NCBI GenBank assembly: GCA_963830455.1
Contig: CAWHMT010000002.1
Span: forward strand, 310,001 to 374,000
Reading direction: 5' to 3'
Origin: 20CM-2-65-7 sp963830455
Lineage (GTDB): Bacteria; Gemmatimonadota; Gemmatimonadetes; Gemmatimonadales; GWC2-71-9
DNA: 64,000 bases
Shown here: positions 8,455 to 17,918 of the stretch, piece by piece
How positions within the stretch are numbered: position 1 is the stretch's first letter
Layout: every line of letters starts with the position of its first letter
Program-made: the position numbers and the translations under genes
Notes under the pieces: model-generated
The model's input: the letters and a program-made list of their open reading frames with translations, nothing else
Told to the model about the DNA's origin: nothing
The model's database searches: none

Positions 8455-10608
8455 TCAGGGCGTCGGCTTTTCCTTGAATCCCGCCAGGTCCAGCAGGAAC
8501 GCATACTCGAACGCGACGTCCCGCCAGCGCTCGTAGCGGCCCGACGCGCCGCTGTGGCCCGCTTCCATGTTGGTCCGCAGGATCAGCCGGTTGTTGTCGG
8601 TCTTCATCGCCCGCATCCGCGCGGTCCACTTGGCCGGCTCGACGTACAACACCTGCGTGTCGTACAGCCCCGCCGTGATCAGCATGTTGGGATACGCTTT
8701 GCGCTCGACGTTGTCGTACGGTGAGTACGACAGCATGTAGCGATAGAACGTCGAGTCGTGCGGATTGCCCCACTCGTCGTATTCGCCGGTGGTCAGCGGA
8801 ATCGTGGAGTCGCTCATCGTGGTGATTACGTCGACGTACGGCACTCCCGCGATCACTCCGTGCCACAGCTCCGGTCGCGCATTCACGACAGCGCCCATCA
8901 GCAGCCCGCCGGCACTCGCGCCGCGCGCGAACAGCCGGTCCGACCTCGTGTAGCCGCGGCGAATGAGATCGTCGGCCACGTCGATGAAATCATTGAACGT
9001 GTTCTTCTTTTGTAATTGCCGGCCGTTTTCGTACCAGGCGCGGCCCATTTCGGACCCGCCGCGAATATGCGCGATCGCGAAGACGAAGCCGCGATCGATG
9101 AGCGACAGCCGGTCCGAGGAGAACGTGGGATCGCTGCTCGACCCATAGGACCCATACCCGGTCAACAGCAGCGGGGCGGGCCGTGCCACGCCTTTCTTGT
9201 AGACGATCGAGACGGGCACGCGCGCGCCGTCCCGCGCGGTGGTGTAGATCCGCTCCGTCACATAGTTGGCCGGATCGAAGCCGCCGAGGATCTGGTCGCG
9301 CTTGAGCAACGTCCTTTGCTTGGTGCGCATGTCATAGTCGTAGGTCGTGGACGGTGTCGTCAGCGACATGTAGACGTAGCGCAGCTGCGGCGTGTCGAAC
9401 TCACGGTTGACGCTGACCCACGCGACATAGGCCGGCTCGCCGAAGTCGAGGTAGTACTCACCGCGTCCCCCCCCGCTCCAGGGGCGCACCCGCAGCTGCA
9501 CCAGGCCGTCCTTGCGCTCGCTCAAGACGAGGAAATCCCGGAAGAACTCGAAGTCCTCGAGCAGCACGTCGGGGCGATGCGGAATGACTTCTTCCCAATT
9601 GTCGCGGCCGGGGCGCGCCACCGGTGTGCGCATCAGCCGGAAATTCTGAGCGTGATCGTTCGACAGGAGATAGAAATAGTCGCCGAAATGATTCGCGAAG
9701 TACTCGTGACCGCGCTGCCGGGGGATCAAGACCTTGAACGGCTGATCGGGCTTGTCGGCGGGCACATAGCTGTACTCCGTCGCCATCGTTTGCGAGGACT
9801 GGATCATGACGTACGCGCGCGATTTTGTCGTGAAGACCGAGACGTAATACGTCTCATCCTTGTCCTCGTAGACGATTTTGTCGCTCGACGCCGGCGTGCC
9901 GAGGCGGTGGCGCCAGACTTGATACGGCCGGACGGTTACCGAGTCCGCCTTCGTGTAAAAGATCGTGCGGTTGTCCTGGGCCCAGGCCACCCCGCCGATG
10001 GCGCCGGGGAGGACGTCGGACAGCATCTCGCTGGTGCGCAGATTCTTGAACCGAATCGAGCCGACGCGTCCGCCCGTGGTATCGACGCCGAACGCGTAGA
10101 TGTCTTCACCCGGGCTGACGTCGGATGCCCGGACGATAAACGTCGGCTTGCCTTCGGCGAGGACGTTCACGTCGATCATGATCTCTTCGGGAGCGGTGAG
10201 GGACCCGCGTTTGCGCGCGTAGATCGGGTAATTCTTTCCCTCGACGAGGCGCGTGTAGTAGTAGTAGTTGCCCTCGCGGAACGGCACCGACTGGTCGTTC
10301 TGGAGCACGCGCCCTTTCATTTCTTCATAGAGCCGCTCTTGCAGCGGCTTGGTGTGTGCCATCACTGCCTGGGTGTATGCGTTTTCATCCTCGAGGTACT
10401 TGATCACCTCGGGATTGCTGCGCTCCTTGAGCCAGTAGTACTGGTCGACGCGCGTCGTGCCGAACTCGTTGAACGTTTGGGGCCGCACGGCGGCCACGGG
10501 GGGCGTGGGCGTGGCGGCCGACGTGCCAGTGGCAGGCGCCTGCGCCAGCACACCCATCGGGAGCAGGCTAACGAGCGCGACGCTGAAGGAGCGAATCCGT
10601 GCAAGCAT
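8455..10608 (-). CDS. Prolyl oligopeptidase (S9A family), secreted
   Basis: A 717-residue protein with a signal peptide (MLARIRSFSVALVSLLPMGVLAQA). The N-terminal part is a beta-propeller (PQTFNEFGTTRVDQYYWLKE is the typical entry). The C-terminal alpha/beta hydrolase has the nucleophile in RGASAGGLLMG, the aspartate in TAGLYDTQVLYVEP and the histidine in MEAGHSGASGR. It cleaves short peptides after proline, probably in the periplasm. The start at 10608 was chosen for its signal peptide and aagagg Shine-Dalgarno sequence; an open frame continues upstream to 10725 but would run through the ubiX leader. It is divergent to ubiX. Confidence 0.9.
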   Translation of the reverse strand: MLARIRSFSVALVSLLPMGVLAQAPATGTSAATPTPPVAAVRPQTFNEFGTTRVDQYYWLKERSNPEVIKYLEDENAYTQAVMAHTKPLQERLYEEMKGRVLQNDQSVPFREGNYYYYTRLVEGKNYPIYARKRGSLTAPEEIMIDVNVLAEGKPTFIVRASDVSPGEDIYAFGVDTTGGRVGSIRFKNLRTSEMLSDVLPGAIGGVAWAQDNRTIFYTKADSVTVRPYQVWRHRLGTPASSDKIVYEDKDETYYVSVFTTKSRAYVMIQSSQTMATEYSYVPADKPDQPFKVLIPRQRGHEYFANHFGDYFYLLSNDHAQNFRLMRTPVARPGRDNWEEVIPHRPDVLLEDFEFFRDFLVLSERKDGLVQLRVRPWSGGGRGEYYLDFGEPAYVAWVSVNREFDTPQLRYVYMSLTTPSTTYDYDMRTKQRTLLKRDQILGGFDPANYVTERIYTTARDGARVPVSIVYKKGVARPAPLLLTGYGSYGSSSDPTFSSDRLSLIDRGFVFAIAHIRGGSEMGRAWYENGRQLQKKNTFNDFIDVADDLIRRGYTRSDRLFARGASAGGLLMGAVVNARPELWHGVIAGVPYVDVITTMSDSTIPLTTGEYDEWGNPHDSTFYRYMLSYSPYDNVERKAYPNMLITAGLYDTQVLYVEPAKWTARMRAMKTDNNRLILRTNMEAGHSGASGRYERWRDVAFEYAFLLDLAGFKEKPTP

Positions 10609-10675
10609 CAGAACCTCTTGCAAAGGTGAGGAATAACTCGAATTGACCTCTGCGCGTGTCCCGACGCCAGAGGGT

Positions 10676-11275
10676 ATGTTTCGAATCGTGCCGACCTCTG
10701 ACACACCCCTGATATTGGCGATCACGGGCGCCTCAGGCGCGCCTTACGCCGTGCGTTTGCTCGAGGTCCTCTCCACGCATCACGTGCCGACCTGGCTTCT
10801 CATCTCCACGCACGGTTGGCGACTGCTCGCCGAGGAGTGCGGGATCAAGGATGAAGCCGCCCTCCGTCAAGCGAGCGGACCGTGGGACTGTGTCCGTTTG
10901 TTCAACGACGCGGATCGCGGGGCGCAGCCGGCCTCGGGCTCGGTGCAGACGCTGGGAATGGTGGTGTGCCCGTGCTCGATGGGCACGATGGCTGCGATCG
11001 CGCACGGCACGAGCCGTTCGCTGATCGAGCGGGCGGCGGACGTGACGCTCAAGGAGCGTCGCAAGCTGGTGCTCGTTCCGCGCGAGACGCCGCTCTCGCT
11101 GGTGCATCTGCGCAACATGACCGCGGCTGCGGAAGCAGGAGCTGTCGTGCTTCCCGCAGCACCGGGGTTTTACTATCGGCCCAAGCAGATCAGCGAGCTC
11201 GTCGACTTCATTGTCCAGCGCATCGTCGATCACTTCGGCCTGGGGATCAAGCTGACCGAGCCATGGCAGGGGTGA
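10676..11275 (+). CDS. ubiX: UbiX flavin prenyltransferase
   Basis: LILAITGASGAPYAVRLLEVL is the FMN-binding start of UbiX, followed by PCSMGTMAAIAHGTSRSLIERAAD and RKLVLVPRETPLSLVHLRNM, both family signatures. It makes prenylated FMN from FMN and dimethylallyl phosphate for UbiD (5925-7415). The ATG at 10676 gives 199 residues, the normal size; a TTG at 10643 is an alternative. It is separated from the ubiE-ubiD-ubiA operon by the antisense oligopeptidase gene, so it has its own promoter. Confidence 0.9.
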   Translation: MFRIVPTSDTPLILAITGASGAPYAVRLLEVLSTHHVPTWLLISTHGWRLLAEECGIKDEAALRQASGPWDCVRLFNDADRGAQPASGSVQTLGMVVCPCSMGTMAAIAHGTSRSLIERAADVTLKERRKLVLVPRETPLSLVHLRNMTAAAEAGAVVLPAAPGFYYRPKQISELVDFIVQRIVDHFGLGIKLTEPWQG

Positions 11276-11277
11276 GC

Positions 11278-11703
11278 ATGGACGTCCGAGAGCTGCTCGA
11301 GCGCGACGTGACGCCGGAGCTGTATCGCGAGATCCGCGAGCTGTGGAAAGCACACTCGATCGCCGAGGACCGGCGCGACATCGCCGGCCTGATCGCGACA
11401 CTGACGCCCGACTGTGTGTACGAGGTCGTTCCGGGTGGCGCTCGCTGGGAAGGGCACGCCGGCGCGACGCAATTCTACACGGAGCTGTTGACGGCCTTTC
11501 CTGACATCCACTTCGATCTGCAAACGATCGTGATCGGACCGCAGGGCGTGTACGAGGAGGCGCGCGTCACCGGAACCCACAAAGCCAGGTGGCTCGATCG
11601 CGCTCCGACCGGGCAGACGGTCGAATTTGGTGTCGTCATCTTTTTCCCCTGGGATGGCGCGAGACGGAAATTCGCCGGCGAGCGGGTGTTCGCGTTCCCA
11701 TGA
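11278..11703 (+). CDS. SnoaL-like NTF2-fold protein (ester cyclase-like)
   Basis: A 141-residue single-domain protein with the SnoaL/NTF2 pattern: an N-terminal helix with LWKAHSIAEDRRDIAGLIATLTPDCVYEV, then a curved sheet ending GVVIFFPWDGARRKFAGERVF. ELLTAFPDIHFDLQTIVIG is typical of the SnoaL-like polyketide cyclase/ester cyclase group. Members range from enzymes to ligand-binding proteins, so the function is open. The start lies 2 nt after ubiX (aggggtga Shine-Dalgarno sequence); an in-frame ATG at 11263 inside ubiX is possible. It overlaps the next gene by an ATGA junction. Confidence 0.7.
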   Translation: MDVRELLERDVTPELYREIRELWKAHSIAEDRRDIAGLIATLTPDCVYEVVPGGARWEGHAGATQFYTELLTAFPDIHFDLQTIVIGPQGVYEEARVTGTHKARWLDRAPTGQTVEFGVVIFFPWDGARRKFAGERVFAFP

Positions 11704-13325
11704 TTCCCGTCATTGCTGCGCTGGCGTTGCTCACGGTAGCGCAGGATACGACGCGCTACACGCGGGCCGATACGTTGCGCGGCTCCAACGGACCCGCCCG
11801 CGTCTGGTGGGACGCGCAGTTTTACGACCTGCATGTCGCCGTGAGCCTGCGCGATTCCAGCATCAGCGGCTGGAATCGCATCACCTACCGCGCGCTGCAC
11901 GCTGGGCGGGAGATGCAGATCGATCTCCAGCCCCCGTTGGTGATCGACAGCGTCGTGCAGGAGCGCCGCAAGCTCCAGGTCAGGCGAGACGGCAATGCAT
12001 TCTTCGTGACGTTGAGCGCCGCAGCGCGCGCCGGCACGTCCGGCGCCATCACCGTGTGGTATCACGGCAAGCCGCGCATCGGGGCGCGGCTTCCCTGGGA
12101 TGGCGGATTCACATTCCAGCGGGACAGCCTGGGGCGCCCCTGGATCGCCACCGCCAACGAAGGCCTGGGCGCCAGCGTGTGGTGGCCGCTGAAGGATTAC
12201 CTCGCTGACGAGCCGGACAGCCAGCGGATCGCCATCACGGTGCCCGATTCGCTCGTCGATGTCTCGAACGGACATCTGCGCGGCGTTACTCGAAATCGCG
12301 ACGGCACGACGACGTACGAGTGGTTCGCCGCCAGTCCGATCAACAGCTACAACGTCACGATCAACGCCGCGCGCTACGGTCATTTCAGCGACACGCTGCA
12401 GGGCGAGGCGGGCAAGCTGTCGCTCGACTTCTGGCCGCTCGACTACCATGTCGACACCGCGCGCGGGCAGTTCAAGCAGGTCATTCCGATGCTGCAGTGC
12501 TTTGAGCACTGGTTCGGGCCGTACCCCTGGTATGCCGACGGCTACAAGCTGATCGAGACGCCGCACCTCGGCATGGAGCATCAGAGCGCGATCGCCTACG
12601 GCAATCACTATCTCAACGGCTATCGCGGCCGCGACCTGTCCGGGACGGGGCTGGGGTTGCAATGGGACTTCATCATCGTGCATGAGAGTGCGCACGAGTG
12701 GTTCGGCAACAACATCTCCGCTCAGGATCACGCCGACATGTGGGTGCACGAGAGCTTCGCCAACTACGCCGAGGGGATCTACACCGAGTGCCGATTGGGG
12801 AAGAGCGCGGGCGCGGCATACATGATCGGGGTGCGCCGCGGCGTGCGCAACGACCGGCCCGTCATCCCGGTGTTCGGCGTGAACGCGCAAGGCTCGGGGG
12901 ACATGTATCCCAAGGGCGGGAACATGTTGCACACGATCCGGACGATCATCGACGACGACGCGAAGTGGCGCGACATCCTGCGCGGCTTGAACAAGACGTT
13001 CTACCATCAGACCGTCACCGGTAAGCAGGTTCAGGACTACATCTCCCGTGAAGCCGGGATCGACCTGAGCACAGTGTTCGCGCAATACCTCACGACCACT
13101 CAGATCCCACAATTCGAGTATCGCGCTGTGGGCAGGACCCTCTCATACCGTTGGGCCAACGTGGTCCCCGGGTTCGACATGCCGGTGCGCGTCAACATTC
13201 CCGGCTTGGGGACGCGGCTGCTGCGCCCCCGCGAGTCGTGGCAGACGTTCGACGGTCTCGGGCCGCGGGGCGCCGAGCTCGGCGTGGATGAGAACTTCTA
13301 CGTCACGGCCAAGCTCCTGCCGTGA
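11700..13325 (+). CDS. M1-family zinc metallopeptidase, secreted
   Basis: A 541-residue gluzincin with a short signal peptide (MIPVIAALALLTVAQ). The zinc site is HESAHEWFGN with the third ligand 18 residues on, in HESFANYAEG. Upstream HLGMEHQSAIAYG stands in the place of the GAMEN exopeptidase motif, in a GMEH form. The C-terminus is shorter than in full aminopeptidase N. It would trim peptides in the periplasm, along with the S9 oligopeptidase nearby. It is coupled by ATGA to the SnoaL-like gene and overlaps the next gene by 4 nt. Confidence 0.88.
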   Translation: MIPVIAALALLTVAQDTTRYTRADTLRGSNGPARVWWDAQFYDLHVAVSLRDSSISGWNRITYRALHAGREMQIDLQPPLVIDSVVQERRKLQVRRDGNAFFVTLSAAARAGTSGAITVWYHGKPRIGARLPWDGGFTFQRDSLGRPWIATANEGLGASVWWPLKDYLADEPDSQRIAITVPDSLVDVSNGHLRGVTRNRDGTTTYEWFAASPINSYNVTINAARYGHFSDTLQGEAGKLSLDFWPLDYHVDTARGQFKQVIPMLQCFEHWFGPYPWYADGYKLIETPHLGMEHQSAIAYGNHYLNGYRGRDLSGTGLGLQWDFIIVHESAHEWFGNNISAQDHADMWVHESFANYAEGIYTECRLGKSAGAAYMIGVRRGVRNDRPVIPVFGVNAQGSGDMYPKGGNMLHTIRTIIDDDAKWRDILRGLNKTFYHQTVTGKQVQDYISREAGIDLSTVFAQYLTTTQIPQFEYRAVGRTLSYRWANVVPGFDMPVRVNIPGLGTRLLRPRESWQTFDGLGPRGAELGVDENFYVTAKLLP

Positions 13326-13801
13326 GGCTCGGTGTCATCTCGGATACGCACGGCGTGTTGCGTCCGCAGGTGTTCGAGGCCTTCCGCGAAGTCGATCACA
13401 TTCTGCACGGCGGAGACATCGGGAACTGGGACCTGATCGTCGAGCTGCAGGCCCTCGCACCGGTGACGGCGGTGTACGGGAACACCGACGGGTTCGCCAT
13501 TCGCGCCAAAGTCCCGCAGGTCGCCGAGATCGAGCTGGACGGATTCCCCATCGTGGTGACGCACGGAGATCAGTTCGGCAGCCCCACCTCCGCGAAGCTG
13601 CACGAGGCATTCCCGCACGCCGATATCATCGTTTTTGGCCATAGCCACCGGCCACTGCTCGAGCTCGTGGACAAGACGGTCACGGTCATGAATCCGGGTG
13701 GGGCAGGGGCGCCGCGGTTTGGGATACCGCCGAGCGTGGGGATTCTGGAGCTCGAGCCGGGAATTCCGCCGCGAGGGAGGATCGTCTCGCTGTCGCGTTA
13801 A
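13322..13801 (+). CDS. YfcE/MJ0936-type metallophosphoesterase
   Basis: A 159-residue calcineurin-like phosphoesterase. The metal ligands appear in order: GVISDTHG, ILHGGDIGNWD, VYGNTDG, VTHGDQFGS and FGHSHRP. The size and VMNPGGAGAPRFG ending match the YfcE/MJ0936 phosphodiesterase family. The GTG start overlaps the M1 peptidase stop. The physiological substrate is unknown. Confidence 0.88.
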   Translation: MRLGVISDTHGVLRPQVFEAFREVDHILHGGDIGNWDLIVELQALAPVTAVYGNTDGFAIRAKVPQVAEIELDGFPIVVTHGDQFGSPTSAKLHEAFPHADIIVFGHSHRPLLELVDKTVTVMNPGGAGAPRFGIPPSVGILELEPGIPPRGRIVSLSR

Positions 13802-14150
13802 TGAGTTCAGACGCCCCTGAATCCCGGGCTTGCCCGTGTCTGTACCTCTTCTTAGTTTGCTCGAAGCAAGCCGCAGATCCCTCAGATCGAAAGGTTTTCG
13901 CTGCAATGATTCGTCAATCCACCGTTACGCCAATGCTGCGTCGCATCTGGGCGGGGCCGGGCACCGTGTGCCGGTATGCGCCATTTGTCGACGCCCGTGG
14001 GCGTATTGCGTCCGGCTCGGCCGGCGCCGGTGGAGGTGGAGGAGCACCCTAGAAGTCGATCGGATCCAGTTCGCGCCGTGATCCGGCCTTCCGGGTGCTA
14101 CCAGAGACCTGGGGGGCCGTTCTGTTACACACGATTCGAGGATCACGGAC
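13802..14150. other. Intergenic region without a supported gene
   Basis: About 350 bases between the phosphoesterase and the ABC transporter. Short open frames exist on both strands (for example 13801-14052), but none shows a recognisable domain, and they read as low-complexity Gly/Ala/Arg. A small hairpin (cgggcttgcccg) lies near 13828. It presumably holds the promoter and leader of the transporter gene; no clear -35/-10 pair is visible. Confidence 0.5.
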
Positions 14151-16425
14151 ATGAGCACGCAGCAGCAACATCTCGACGACCACATCATCGCGCGCTACAC
14201 CGCACAGCCATCGCGGCTTCCTCTCGAGCTGCGGCGGCAGATCGAGCACGCCTGGCAGGGCGCGCCCGTGCAGCTGTACGCGCTCGCCGATCTCGATCAG
14301 GGCCTGCGGCTCACCGAGTCGTGGTTGGCCCTGGGCCAGCGGCATCTCGCGGTGGCAAAGCGGGCGGATCCAGGCTGGGAGGTCCGAAGCATCCCGCGGG
14401 CGGATGTCGAAGCGGTCCGTGAGGCGCCCGGATTGTCGGCCAACACGTTGACGATCCTCGGCGCGCCGGGCGAGCCCGCGTTGGTGCTGCTGCGCTACAC
14501 GCATCGCCAGCGCCGCGCGTTCGAGAACATCCGGTTCGTGCTCGAAGAGCAGGTCGCGGGGCATGATCGTGACGTGGCGAGCGTGGACGCCGATCGCGTC
14601 TATGCCGAGAGCGTCGCTCGTCCGATTCGCGAGGCGCAGGCCCTGGTGTCGGGACGGCAGACGGCCGTGATCCGGCGCTTGCTGGGCTACTTGAAGCCGT
14701 ACCGCCGTCAGCTGACGCTCGGCATGGCCGCCGCGACCGTCATCACGCTCGTCAGCCTGATTCCGCCGTACCTGGCGGGAGTCCTGATCGATCGTGTCGT
14801 CCGTCCGGCGCAGGCCGGTTCGCTGCCGCTGGCCCGCGCGTGGACGATCGCGTGGGTCGCGGTGGCGGCGATGGCGGTCGTGTACCTCGTCAAGCAGGCC
14901 GCGGCGCATGTCCGGCTGCGGCTGATGGCGATCCTGGGCGAATGGGTTGCCCGCGATCTGCGTGACGAGCTGTACGAGCACATTCAGCGGCTCAGCCTGT
15001 CGTTCTTCTCGCGCAAGCGGACCGGCAGCCTGATCACGCGGGTGTCCGCCGATACCGACCGGCTCTGGGAGTTCCTGGCGTTCGGCGTGGTCGACGTGTC
15101 GCTGTCGCTGGTGATGCTCGCTGGGCTAGGCGCCGTGTTGCTCACGCTCGACTGGCGGCTCGGCCTGGTCATGACGCTCCCGGTGCCGCTGTTCTGCTGG
15201 GTGATCTACCGGCACGGCGAGAACGATCAGCCGGCTGTTCATCCGGGCGTGGCGCAAATGGTCGCGTGTGACCGACGTGTTGTCGGACACGATCCCGGGG
15301 ATCCGCGTGGTCAAGGCGTTCAATCAGGAGCAGCGCGAGATCGCGCGGTTCGGGGAGCGCAACGAGGCCGTGACCGCGGAGTTCAACCGCATTCACGCGT
15401 CGTGGACCACGTTCTGGCCGCTGCTGATGCTCGGCGTGCACGCGATGACGGTCGCGGTCTGGGTGTTCGCGGTGCCGCGGCTGCTGGGCACTGGGACGCA
15501 CCTGCCGGTGGGAACGTTCGTCTCGTTCCTGCTCTACACGACGATGTTCGTTGGGCCGATCGATGTGATCGGTCAGATGGCGCGGACGATCAACCGCGCG
15601 ACGACGTCGGCGCACCGCGTGTTCGAGGTGCTGGACACCGAGCTCGAGGTGCGCGATGTAGCCGAGCCGGTACGGCTCGAACCAGTGCATGGCCGCGTCA
15701 CGTTCGAGCACGTGACGTTCGCCTACGACGGCGTCCGGCAGGTGCTCCGCGGCGTCAGCTTCGACGTCGCGCCCGGCGAGCTGATCGGACTGGTGGGACC
15801 GTCGGGCGGCGGCAAGACGACGATCGTGAACCTGATCGCGCGCTTCTACGACGTGAGCGGGGGAACGATTCGGATCGACGGCGTCGATCGTCCGGCGTCT
15901 CGACACGGGCCACTACCGCCGGCAGATCGGGATGGTGCTCCAGGATCCGTATCTGTTCCACGGGACGGTGCTGGAGAACATCCGCTACGGCATGCCGGAG
16001 GCGCCGCTCAGCGCAGGTGGTCGACGGCGGCGCAAGCGGCGAATGCGCACGACTTCATCACCAAGCTGCAGCACGGCTACGACACGGTGGTGGGCGAGCG
16101 GGGACACACGCTGTCGGGCGGTGAGCGCCAGCGGGTCTCGATCGCGCGGGCGATCCTGCATGATCCGCGCATTCTCATTCTCGACGAGGCGACGAGCAGC
16201 GTCGATACGGAGACCGAGCGCGAGATCCAGCAGGCGCTCGAGCGGCTCGTGGCCGGGCGGACGGTGTTCGCGATCGCGCACCGGCTTTCGACGCTGCGTA
16301 AGGCGTCGCGGCTGTTCGTCATCGAGGACGGCCGCCTGGTAGAGCATGGAACGCATGCGGAACTCTTGGTACGGCCTGAAGGAAAGTATCGAAAACTTTA
16401 CGAGCTGCAGATGCAACTCGCATAG
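14151..16425 (+). pseudogene. ABC transporter (fused permease-ATPase, DUF1854-associated) with several frameshifts
   Basis: The reading starts at 14151 with a ~170-residue N-terminal domain (LPLELRRQIEHAWQGAPVQL), then an ABC exporter membrane domain (VIRRLLGYLKPYRRQLTLG). The frame changes near 15211-15232 and continues as SRLFIRAWRKWSRVTDVLSD. The ATPase has Walker A GPSGGGKTT and, after further shifts near 15895 and 16010-16035, the segments LDTGHYRRQIGMVLQDPYLF, TLSGGERQRVSIARAIL and ILILDEATSSVDTETE. All nucleotide-binding motifs are intact, but no single frame covers the protein. It is either a recent pseudogene or contains sequencing indels. The next gene is DUF1854, its usual partner. 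Confidence 0.82.
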
Positions 16426-16483
16426 CTATCAGCTATCGGCTATCGGCTATCAGGTCAAAACCCGATAGCTGATAGCCGATAGC
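16426..16483. repeat. Inverted array, word gctatcg (array B1)
   Basis: Left half: four copies of ctatcag/ctatcgg immediately after the transporter stop. A loop (gtcaaaacc) follows, then the reverse complement words cgatagctgatagccgatagc. The same words form array B2 at 57986. The Shine-Dalgarno sequence (agggagg) of the DUF1854 gene starts right after it. Confidence 0.85.
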
Positions 16484-16494
16484 AGGGAGGTTAC

Positions 16495-17004
16495 ATGGAA
16501 ACGACGATCGTCAGGCCGGAGCGAGAGGGTGCTCCCAGAGAGACGGGCAAGCTCCGTTTGGAGTGGCGGGCCGACGGCTCGCTGTGGGCCATGCGCGGAG
16601 AAGCGGAACGGGCGGTGTCGGTCCGCCGCTGCTTCCCGTGGACGGAGCCCACCCGCCATCTGTCGTTGCGGGATGCGGATGAGGAAGAGTTCGCGTTCGT
16701 GCGCGATCCCGTGGATCTGGACCCGCGCTCGCGCGCAGCGCTGGAGGCGGCGCTCGCCGTGGCGGGGTTCGTGTTCGAGGTCACCCGCGTGCTGGAGATC
16801 GAAGAAGAGGTCGAGATCCGGCGCTGGCGCGTCGAGACTCGGCAGGGGCCGCGCACGTTTCAGACTCGGCTCGACGACTGGCCACGCACCTTGCCGCACG
16901 GCGGCCTGTTGCTCCGGGACCTGGCGGGAGATTTGTATCACTTGGCTCGACCGGCCGCTCTCGATCGTCAGAGCCGGGAGCTGCTGTGGGCGTTTGTTGA
17001 CTGA
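16495..17004 (+). CDS. DUF1854-family protein
   Basis: A 169-residue soluble protein with the DUF1854 pattern: VSVRRCFPWTEPTRHLSLRD, then EFAFVRDPVDLDPRSRAALE, VTRVLEIEEEVEIRRWRVET and a closing LDRQSRELLWAF. This family normally sits directly downstream of an ABC exporter of the type found at 14151-16425, and in some genomes near cyanophycin genes. The biochemical function is unknown. It is preceded by a good Shine-Dalgarno sequence and separated from the transporter by array B1. Confidence 0.78.
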   Translation: METTIVRPEREGAPRETGKLRLEWRADGSLWAMRGEAERAVSVRRCFPWTEPTRHLSLRDADEEEFAFVRDPVDLDPRSRAALEAALAVAGFVFEVTRVLEIEEEVEIRRWRVETRQGPRTFQTRLDDWPRTLPHGGLLLRDLAGDLYHLARPAALDRQSRELLWAFVD

Positions 17005-17090
17005 ACGGTTAGGCGGTTGGACGGTTAGGCGGTTAGAACATCCTGCTACCAACGTCTCGTCTAACCGTCTAACCGTCTAACTCGTCCAAC
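17005..17090. repeat. Inverted array, word cggttag (array C1)
   Basis: Right after the DUF1854 stop come acggttaggcggttgg-type words (17005-17035), a ~22-nt spacer, then reverse complement words (tctaaccgtctaaccgtc, 17058-17090) up to the mutM stop. The halves can pair. It is located between convergent genes, consistent with terminator use. Relatives are at 39509 and 57158. Confidence 0.85.
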
Positions 17091-17918
17091 CTACTTCTGG
17101 CACTTCCTACAGAACGTCGTCTGCCTTTTGTCGATCTCGTGCGTCATGACGAGTTTCTTTCCGCAATTGACGCACCGTTCCCCGCCACGCCCATAGACTC
17201 GTAGCTCGAACTGGAACCGGCCGCGCTCACCGGTTCCGGTTCGGTAGTCCCGCAGGGTCGTGCCCGACGACGCCAGGGCACGCTGCAACACGTCCACGAT
17301 CGCGGCATGCAGGCGTGCGAGCTCCTCGAGCGACAGCTTGTGCGTGGGCCGCGACGGCGCGAGGCGGGCGTCGAACAGCGCCTCGTTCGCGTAGATGTTG
17401 CCCACGCCCGCCAACCGCCGCTGATCCATGATCGCCTTCTTGACCGCGATGCGCGTGCCGTTCAAACGGTCGGCGAACTGGAATGGCGTGAACGTCTGCT
17501 CGAGCGGCTCGGGGCCGATCCGGCCGCTATAGGCGGTCCAGCCCGGCTCATCGAGCAGCCAGATCGTGCCGAGCCGGCGGACGTCGCGGTACACGAAGCG
17601 GCGCCCGTCGTTGAGCGTGCAGATGAGCACGGCGTATTTCGTCTGCTCCCGCGTGAGCGGCTTGTCATGGATGAGGAAGGAGCCGGTCATGCGGGGCTGA
17701 ATGATCATCCGGTCGTCGCTCGACAGCCGAAACACGGCGTGCTTGGCGCGGCGGGTCACCTGCTCGATGGTGTTGCCTTCCAGCGACTTGATCAGACGTG
17801 CCTTGGTGACATGGCGCAGGACATCGGTTTTTCTCAGCTGTACGCGCGCGATCTGGTAGCCCTCCAGGCGGGGGGCGATGCCGCGCACCATCGTCTCGAC
17901 TTCAGGTAGCTCCGGCAC
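17091..17918 (-). CDS. mutM: Formamidopyrimidine-DNA glycosylase (Fpg/MutM)
   Basis: A 275-residue protein starting with GTG: MPELPEVETMVRGIAPRLEG, where Pro2 is the catalytic nucleophile and Glu3 the catalytic acid. The helix-two-turn-helix (RRLAGVGNIYANEALFDARL) and C-terminal zinc finger (CVNCGKK ... CRKCQK) are complete. It excises 8-oxoguanine and nicks the strand. The frame is open further upstream, but only this start exposes Pro2. The start lies inside the 3' end of purD (17 nt overlap). Confidence 0.93.
   Translation of the reverse strand: MPELPEVETMVRGIAPRLEGYQIARVQLRKTDVLRHVTKARLIKSLEGNTIEQVTRRAKHAVFRLSSDDRMIIQPRMTGSFLIHDKPLTREQTKYAVLICTLNDGRRFVYRDVRRLGTIWLLDEPGWTAYSGRIGPEPLEQTFTPFQFADRLNGTRIAVKKAIMDQRRLAGVGNIYANEALFDARLAPSRPTHKLSLEELARLHAAIVDVLQRALASSGTTLRDYRTGTGERGRFQFELRVYGRGGERCVNCGKKLVMTHEIDKRQTTFCRKCQK

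Noticed and set aside
9016..10629. 537-codon open frame on the plus strand opposite the prolyl oligopeptidase
   Set aside because: Shadow frame; the minus-strand gene has signal peptide and catalytic triad.
11475..13112. 545-codon open frame on the minus strand opposite the M1 peptidase
   Set aside because: Shadow frame across two plus-strand genes with clear motifs.
13801..14052. 83-codon open frame starting at the phosphoesterase stop
   Set aside because: Despite the coupled ATG, the product is low-complexity with no domain, and overlapping frames of similar quality exist.
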